This document shows positions 57,918 to 64,000 of a stretch of 64,000 nucleotides of DNA, piece by piece. This stretch comes from Flavobacterium sp. (GTDB taxonomy: Bacteria > Bacteroidota > Bacteroidia > Flavobacteriales > Flavobacteriaceae): NCBI RefSeq assembly GCF_028689845.1, contig NZ_JAQVCH010000001.1:124001-188000 (forward strand), given 5' to 3'. Each line of letters opens with the position of its first letter. Position 1 is the first letter of the stretch. Made by a program: the position numbers and the translations under genes. The notes under the pieces are model-generated. The model ran no database searches and was not told where the DNA came from. It saw only the letters and a list, made by a program, of their open reading frames with translations.

Positions 57918-60900
57918 TCTCTTTTAAAGTATTCTTGTGCTTTTTGATTAAAATTTGGACGCAAAGGTAAGCTTTGTCTATTTAAAATCTCGACACTATT
58001 TAAATATTGTTGAAGTTCAGGCGATAATGGTTTGGCCTGATTAATAAACTCTTTTTTATTAGTTTCTGATTGTCGCTTAGAATCTTCGCCTTGTTGCTGG
58101 ACTGCTTTTTCTAATTTGAGCATTTCATAATTGATGTTTAACATCCGCTGTAAAACTTCATTTTTAAATCCTTTATTTAATAGTTGCTTTTCGGCATCTT
58201 TCATTTGATCTAAAACTTTTTGACCTCCTGGTGTTAACCCTTGCTTTTCTAGTGCGTCTTGTAATTGCTCGCGTAGTCTTCTTTGTTCTTGATAAATTTC
58301 CATCAACTCTCTAGCATTTTCCTCACCGTCATTACTACCTTGTCCGCCTCCACCACCTTCACCAGGTTTATTTCCTTTTTGTTTTCCTTTGCTCTTTTCA
58401 CCTTCTTTTCCACCTTCTTTTCCGCCAGGTTTATCCCCAGGTTTATCTCCGGGTTTGTCACCTTTTTCTCCGTCTCCAGGCTTCTCTCCTTTTTCCATTC
58501 CTTCTTTCATCTTATCAGACAAACCTTTTTGCTTTTGAATAATATCCGGCAATTGCATTCCGCCTTCCCCTTTTCCAGGTTTAGGTTTTCCTGCTCCTGA
58601 GCCAGACATTGACATTTGCATACTATTCATGATGTCAGAAAGAAAATCGGCTAAACGGTTCGATGCCGCAATGGTATATTGCTGATGTGAAACACCTTTC
58701 GGAATGAAAGCTTCTGCTAAAGATTCTAGTGATTTGTCCACATTGTAATGTACATTTCCAATCTCCTCTGTGACTTTTTCAGTAATCATGGCATTGCGAA
58801 GAGACATCGCGAATAAGCTATCGTCTACGTGCTTGAACTGTTGTTTTAAATCTTGTTGTTGCTTCAAAAACTTGTTATAAGAAGGTGCTCCCTTTTTTAA
58901 ACCTTTAAACTGTTTCATTAATTCTTCCTGAGAAAAAGAGAAAGCTAATAAGTTATCTAGAATTTGACGCATCATTTTTACGTCTTCTTGCATTTGTTCC
59001 ATTTCGCCACTAGCCATCTTTTCTTGCATTTGTTGGCTCATCTGTTTCATTTTCTGAGCAGCACTTTTTTGCTTAGGTTTAGCCTTTTCTTTTTGCTCTT
59101 TTTGAAGTTCATCAGCTGCCTTTTGCATATCTTCTTCGATGCTTTTTTCTTGCTTTTCGTCAGAAGGAATATCGACTGGATTTTTAAGTTCTTTATTTTC
59201 CTTTTCTAAATCACGCAGTTCCTTTTTAATCTCTTCAAACTCCTTATTAATCTCTTGCTGCTTTGCAACTGTATTTTCTTTCTCTTGTGTAGTGAGTTTC
59301 TCTTGCTTATCAGCTAATTTATCAATTTTAGAAGCAAGTTGTTCCGCTTTCTTTTCAACATAATACTTCTTTGTCAATTCAACTAACTGTTCTAAGTTTT
59401 TTGTTTGGTCTTTGGAGCTTTGTTTAATTTTGTCCATTTTTTCAAACAATTCCAAATCATTTAATTTATTATTCAACTTTTCTAATTCGTCTAATAATTT
59501 TTGGTTTTTTTCGGTTTCTTTTTCAGCATTTTCAGCTCGTTTTTGTAATTCCTTTTTGAAATCGTCTTTTTGATCAGATTTAAATTCTTCTAAGTTTTTT
59601 TGTAATTTCTTAGTAAAATCTTTCATCATTTCCTCTTGCTGCTTTTGACGTTTAATGAAATCGTCAATCTTTTGTTTATCTTTATACTCCAGGTTATTCT
59701 TTTCTTTGCCTAATTTTTGAAGTTTATCTAAATCAGACAATTGCTTGTTTTGATTTTGAAGCGACTTTTGCAAGCTATTAATGTTGTCATTTTGTTGTTT
59801 TAATTGCTCTTCCTCTCGTTCGTCTTCTGTATTAATTCTGTCAGAAAAAGTAACCGATTTAGTGCTTTTAAATTGATGCAAAGCGTCATTATCAAACACT
59901 TCAAAATAGTATTCATACGATACTCCTTCTTCTACGGGTAAATTGCCTGGAAAAGAAAAAATGAATTGGTCAAAAAGCGACTGACTAACCGGCAAAGAGG
60001 ACTTTAAAGCTGCCTTTTCATTATTTTTGGGATAGTAAACCACTTGAAGTTTATAAAGCCCAATATCATCAGAAACTTGACCAATTACGATATTCTTTTC
60101 TGTTTTAAGACTGTCAGGAGCCGCCGTAACAGCAATCGATGGATATTGGTCTTTGATTACTGCCAATTGATAATTTAACTTTTCATAGTTTTTAACTTTA
60201 GAATTAGAGGTAAGAAGCTGATATTCTGTATTTTGAAAAATATTCTTACTTAATTTAAACGTTGAATTTTCTTTTGAAAAAGTTGAAAATTGATTATTTT
60301 CTACATATTGAATTTGGTTAGTAGCAACTGCTTCTATGTTCCATATAATTTTTGTTCCTTCTGGTACAATTGCATTTCCAGAACCTTTTAAAACTTCTGA
60401 TTTTCGTTTTAAATATGCTGGAAACTGCAAAGTCATTTCGAAATTAGAAATAGTTGGAACGGCTACAACCGCTAATTCAAAATCGTCTGAAACAACCTCA
60501 TTGGCTTGAATATGAAATTGTATGTTTTTATTAGGTTTAACAAAGCGGTACTCAAAAATTCCAACTTTGGTATTCTCCATAAAATAGGTTTCCTCGTTTA
60601 CAACCAAAATTGCTTTTTCAGGTAAAACACTTCCTGTTGCTTTTATTTGAAGGATAAAGTCGTTTCCTTGTTCGGTTTGTAATTTATCGTTGAGCAACAC
60701 AAATGAAAAAGGAGCTGGCGGGGTAAATTTTTCGTTATAGCGAACCATCCGATGCATACTTTCCGCAATAATATTTTGATTGCCAGAAACAAAAAAGAAA
60801 GCCAAAAATAAGATAGGGACAATCGCCCAAGGTAAAAATTTTGCGTTTTTCTTATAATTTATTGCATTTCCAAAAGGAATGGGTTGCAACGTTTTTGCTT

Positions 60901-61291
60901 TTTGTTCAATCGAAGCTAAAAGCAATTCCGATTGATTTCCTTCTTGAGCTAATTGCAAAAAATTCGTCAGTTTATCACTTACTTCCGAGAAGTGATTGCC
61001 AATGATGGAGGAAGCTTGTTTATAATCAATTCCTTTTTGAAGTTTATTCAACTTAAACAACGGAAATAGAATAAATCGTGCTAACAAAACCAATTCAACA
61101 GCAATAAACAACCAAAATAGAATTGTTCTTCCCGTGGGTTTTAACCATAAAAAGTATTCAATAAAAAGGGTTACTAAAAAATACAACAATCCTAAACCAA
61201 CAAAGAAAATTAATCCTTTGAGTAGTTCATTCGCGTAATACTTTTTAATAAAAGCTTCTAATTTATCGTATATCAGTGATTTTGTTTCCAA
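57914..61291 (-). CDS. DUF4175 family protein (large membrane-anchored coiled-coil protein)
   Basis: Two N-terminal TM segments, long Lys/Glu/Gln coiled coil, Gly/Lys/Pro low-complexity region, C-terminal GLTPGGQKVLDQMKDAEKQLLNKGF. Confidence 0.85.
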   Translation of the reverse strand: METKSLIYDKLEAFIKKYYANELLKGLIFFVGLGLLYFLVTLFIEYFLWLKPTGRTILFWLFIAVELVLLARFILFPLFKLNKLQKGIDYKQASSIIGNHFSEVSDKLTNFLQLAQEGNQSELLLASIEQKAKTLQPIPFGNAINYKKNAKFLPWAIVPILFLAFFFVSGNQNIIAESMHRMVRYNEKFTPPAPFSFVLLNDKLQTEQGNDFILQIKATGSVLPEKAILVVNEETYFMENTKVGIFEYRFVKPNKNIQFHIQANEVVSDDFELAVVAVPTISNFEMTLQFPAYLKRKSEVLKGSGNAIVPEGTKIIWNIEAVATNQIQYVENNQFSTFSKENSTFKLSKNIFQNTEYQLLTSNSKVKNYEKLNYQLAVIKDQYPSIAVTAAPDSLKTEKNIVIGQVSDDIGLYKLQVVYYPKNNEKAALKSSLPVSQSLFDQFIFSFPGNLPVEEGVSYEYYFEVFDNDALHQFKSTKSVTFSDRINTEDEREEEQLKQQNDNINSLQKSLQNQNKQLSDLDKLQKLGKEKNNLEYKDKQKIDDFIKRQKQQEEMMKDFTKKLQKNLEEFKSDQKDDFKKELQKRAENAEKETEKNQKLLDELEKLNNKLNDLELFEKMDKIKQSSKDQTKNLEQLVELTKKYYVEKKAEQLASKIDKLADKQEKLTTQEKENTVAKQQEINKEFEEIKKELRDLEKENKELKNPVDIPSDEKQEKSIEEDMQKAADELQKEQKEKAKPKQKSAAQKMKQMSQQMQEKMASGEMEQMQEDVKMMRQILDNLLAFSFSQEELMKQFKGLKKGAPSYNKFLKQQQDLKQQFKHVDDSLFAMSLRNAMITEKVTEEIGNVHYNVDKSLESLAEAFIPKGVSHQQYTIAASNRLADFLSDIMNSMQMSMSGSGAGKPKPGKGEGGMQLPDIIQKQKGLSDKMKEGMEKGEKPGDGEKGDKPGDKPGDKPGGKEGGKEGEKSKGKQKGNKPGEGGGGGQGSNDGEENARELMEIYQEQRRLREQLQDALEKQGLTPGGQKVLDQMKDAEKQLLNKGFKNEVLQRMLNINYEMLKLEKAVQQQGEDSKRQSETNKKEFINQAKPLSPELQQYLNSVEILNRQSLPLRPNFNQKAQEYFKRE

Positions 61292-61434
61292 ATAATTGGT
61301 TCTTTGCTTATAACCGATAAAAGTACAATTTTATTTTTTAGTCAAAAGTTAAAAGTTTTCTAATGAAATTAACAGCTGTAAGCACTATTGGGATATGAAT
61401 TTGACAAATTTTCACAAATAAAATTTGGAAACTG

Positions 61435-61442
61435 TATCTTTG
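61435..61442 (+). promoter_or_regulatory. -7 element TATCTTTG upstream of gltX
   Basis: Matches TAnnTTTG, ATG at 61460. Confidence 0.55.
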
Positions 61443-61459
61443 CACAAATTTAAAAAAAC

Positions 61460-62965
61460 ATGTCAAAACCTGTTCGTGTACGATTTGCTCCAAGTCCAAC
61501 TGGACCTTTACATATTGGTGGTGTTAGAACCGCCTTATTTAATTATTTATTCGCCAAAAAAAATAACGGTGTCTTTTATTTACGAATTGAAGATACGGAC
61601 CAAAACCGCTTTGTTCCAGGAGCCGAAAATTATATTTTTGAAGCCTTGGAATGGCTTGGAATTTCGCCATCTGAAACGGTTGGAAAAAACGAAAAATTTG
61701 GTCCTTATCGCCAAAGTGAACGTAAAGAAATCTATAAAAAATATGCAGACCAATTAATTCAATCAGGTTGGGCTTATTATGCTTTTGATACTGCCGAGAC
61801 GTTAGACGCTCATCGCAAACAACATGAAGAACAAGGAAAAACCTTTATTTATAACTGGCATAATCGCGAGAAATTAGATACTTCGTTAGTAATTGCTGAA
61901 GAAGAAACCGCTAAACGAATTGCCAATGGCGAAGATTTCGTTATTCGTTTTAAAACACCAGTAGATGAAACCTTGCATTTAACAGATATTATCCGTGGCG
62001 ACATTAAATTTGAAACGAATTTATTAGATGATAAAGTTTTGTTTAAAAGCGATGGCATGCCAACCTATCATTTAGCCAACATTGTAGATGATCATTTGAT
62101 GGAAACGTCGCATGTGATTCGAGGTGAAGAATGGTTGCCTTCGCTTCCACTTCATGCTTTACTTTACCGGGCTTTTGGTTGGGAAGCACCTGAATTTGCT
62201 CATTTACCGTTGATTTTAAAACCCGTTGGAAATGGAAAATTATCCAAAAGAGATGGTGATAAATTAGGTTTTCCCGTTTTTCCATTGGAATGGAAAACAG
62301 AAGAAGGAATATCCTCTGGCTATAGAGAAAATGGATTTTTTCCAGAAGCTGTAGTTAACTTTTTAGCTTTATTAGGATGGAATGATGGTACTGACCAAGA
62401 ACTATTTTCTTTAGAAGAATTAGCAGATAAATTTGATTTAAATAGAGTTCACAAAGCGGGAGCGAAATTTGATCCGGATAAAAATAAATGGTTTAATCAC
62501 CAGTATTTACAAAAGCAAAGTGATGAAGAGTTGGCGGGAAGTTTTTCTTCAATTTTAAAAGAAAGAGGAATTTCTGTTGAAAATAATAAACTAATCAAAA
62601 TTGTTTCATCCATAAAAGAAAGAGCTCATTTTGTAAACGAATTTTGGGATTTAGCCGATTATTTCTTTGTTGCACCAAAATCGTATGATGAAAAAGCAGC
62701 TAAAAACTGGAAAGAAGAAACACCGACTTTGATGAAAAAAGTTATTGCTGTTTTAGAATCGATAGAAGATTTCAGTTCGATGAATATTGAAACACTTTTA
62801 AAAGAGTGGATGACAGCAAACGAGATTGGAATGGGGAAAGTTATGCAGCCGTTGCGTTTAAGCCTTGTAGGGGCTTTAAAAGGACCGCATTTGTTTGATA
62901 TTATTGAAATGATTGGCAAAGAAGAAACGGTTAACAGAATGCAAAATGCAATCGACCGTTTGTAA
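61460..62965 (+). CDS. gltX: Glutamate--tRNA ligase
   Basis: VRFAPSPTGPLHIGGVRTALFNYLFAKK, HVIRGEEWLPSLPLHALLYRAFGW, KLSKRDGD. Confidence 0.98.
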   Translation: MSKPVRVRFAPSPTGPLHIGGVRTALFNYLFAKKNNGVFYLRIEDTDQNRFVPGAENYIFEALEWLGISPSETVGKNEKFGPYRQSERKEIYKKYADQLIQSGWAYYAFDTAETLDAHRKQHEEQGKTFIYNWHNREKLDTSLVIAEEETAKRIANGEDFVIRFKTPVDETLHLTDIIRGDIKFETNLLDDKVLFKSDGMPTYHLANIVDDHLMETSHVIRGEEWLPSLPLHALLYRAFGWEAPEFAHLPLILKPVGNGKLSKRDGDKLGFPVFPLEWKTEEGISSGYRENGFFPEAVVNFLALLGWNDGTDQELFSLEELADKFDLNRVHKAGAKFDPDKNKWFNHQYLQKQSDEELAGSFSSILKERGISVENNKLIKIVSSIKERAHFVNEFWDLADYFFVAPKSYDEKAAKNWKEETPTLMKKVIAVLESIEDFSSMNIETLLKEWMTANEIGMGKVMQPLRLSLVGALKGPHLFDIIEMIGKEETVNRMQNAIDRL

Positions 62966-62985
62966 CAACTGGAATTATAATACTC

Positions 62986-63022
62986 AAAACGTCCGAGAAA
63001 TGATATTCTTGGGCGTTTTTTT
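62986..63022 (+). terminator. Terminator-like hairpin after gltX
   Basis: aaaacgtccgagaa...ttcttgggcgtttttttt with G-U pairs and T-tract. Confidence 0.65.
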
Positions 63023-63678
63023 TATAAATAAAAGATAATATTTCCAGCCAAGACGCCAATATGTCCTTTTAAATCGCCATCCGCTTTAACAGAAATTCCT
63101 TCTTGTTTATTCAAATTATTCAACATGTTGGTCACCCCGTATTGATAAGAAACGTTTAATCGAACGTTTTCAAATCCGCCCGTTAAACCAATTTGAACAT
63201 TAAAATTAATTGGCGTAATTTCTTTTAAATCTTTAATTTGAAGTAACTCGTTATTGGTAATAAGATAATTTTCATCTGATTTATCATATTTCAACTCACT
63301 ATTGACTTGTAAAACAGGGCCCGCATCAATTGAAAAAGCACTTTCGGCAATTCGGTAGCTTAATAATAAATGTATTTGTACCGCCATCAGGCTTACGTCC
63401 ACTTCTTTGGTTGAAGTTAACGTGTTGGTTTCGATAGCAAATTTATTATCGGTAAAATTCATCCCATAAACCATCGCAAAACTATTGTAGTAATTTCCAC
63501 GAATGGCTAAACCGCCCGTCCAACTTGTTTTGGGTGTGACATTAAAACTATCCGTAAATAAATCCGTTTGATTAATTCCGAGACTAATCCCAATATGATT
63601 AAAATCACCTCTTCCATATTGTGCAAAAGCCACTGAAAATTGACAAAGAAAAACAACCGCAACTAAACATCTTTTCAT
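63022..63678 (-). CDS. PorT-like outer membrane beta-barrel protein
   Basis: Signal peptide MKRCLVAVVFLCQFSVAFAQ; alternating beta pattern, ends with aromatic residue region IIFYL. Confidence 0.75.
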   Translation of the reverse strand: MKRCLVAVVFLCQFSVAFAQYGRGDFNHIGISLGINQTDLFTDSFNVTPKTSWTGGLAIRGNYYNSFAMVYGMNFTDNKFAIETNTLTSTKEVDVSLMAVQIHLLLSYRIAESAFSIDAGPVLQVNSELKYDKSDENYLITNNELLQIKDLKEITPINFNVQIGLTGGFENVRLNVSYQYGVTNMLNNLNKQEGISVKADGDLKGHIGVLAGNIIFYL

Positions 63679-63750
63679 AATTCGTCCTTAATAATGTAAC
63701 AAACTTACGAGAATATTCGTATCATTACGTATAACTTAAAATTATTTTTT

Positions 63751-64000
63751 ATGATTCCTACGTACATTATTATTGTAGTACTGGTTTTTTTACTTTTGGC
63801 ATCGTTCTTCACCGTTAAACAACAAACCGCAGCGATTATTGAACGATTCGGAAAATTCAACAGTTCTAGACAGTCTGGATTACAACTAAAAATTCCAGTT
63901 ATTGACCGAGTAACTGGTCGAATTAACCTTAAAATTCAACAATTGGATGTGATTATTGAAACAAAAACGAAAGATAATGTTTTTGTGAAAATGAAAGTTT
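63751..64000 (+). CDS. SPFH/Band 7 (stomatin-like) protein, partial
   Basis: MIPTYIIIVVLVFLLLASFFTVKQQTAAIIERFGKFNSSRQSGLQLKIPVIDRVTGRINLKIQQLDV. Confidence 0.92.
   Translation, partial: MIPTYIIIVVLVFLLLASFFTVKQQTAAIIERFGKFNSSRQSGLQLKIPVIDRVTGRINLKIQQLDVIIETKTKDNVFVKMKV

Noticed and set aside
58283-59363. Phe/Leu-rich plus-strand ORFs opposite DUF4175 (58283-58600, 58964-59209, 59139-59363)
   Set aside because: Complement of Lys/Glu-rich coiled-coil codons; artefactual.
61425-61757. 110-aa ORF overlapping gltX start in another frame
   Set aside because: Overlaps a certain gltX CDS on the same strand; no domain signal.

Overview
AT-rich chromosomal window from a Flavobacteriaceae-like Bacteroidota. 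The assignment rests on T9SS type B sorting domain plus PorP/SprF, TAnnTTTG promoter elements, DUF4175/DUF2480/DUF3078-type families and a split suf cluster. Most genes are housekeeping: hflX, suf genes, rnpA, pgk, holB, mnmG, ybeY, gltX, proteases, lytic transglycosylase and outer-membrane proteins. No CRISPR array, rRNA, tRNA, prophage or IS transposase was recognised. The strongest non-routine signals are: (1) A locus at 22.5-31.3 kb with an ECF-like sigma factor, a membrane anti-sigma-like TPR protein, a convergent secreted TPR-CHAT putative protease with a C-terminal TM anchor, and a divergent five-gene envelope operon ending in OmpA. All three transcription units carry the same 28-bp motif GTTTACTTTT-N10-TGCACTAA with identical spacing, suggesting a self-contained, possibly protease-triggered sigma regulon. 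(2) Three parS-like centromere sites flanking mnmG, one inside the ybeY coding end. (3) A ~119-bp-period array of imperfect hairpins between sufE and a SufT-like gene, with a degenerate relative upstream of the suf promoter. (4) A free-standing four-helix-bundle (23S IVP-like) gene inserted between sufB and sufC, flanked by GTTTAAA heptamer repeats. All claims come from reading the sequence only; no database search was run.
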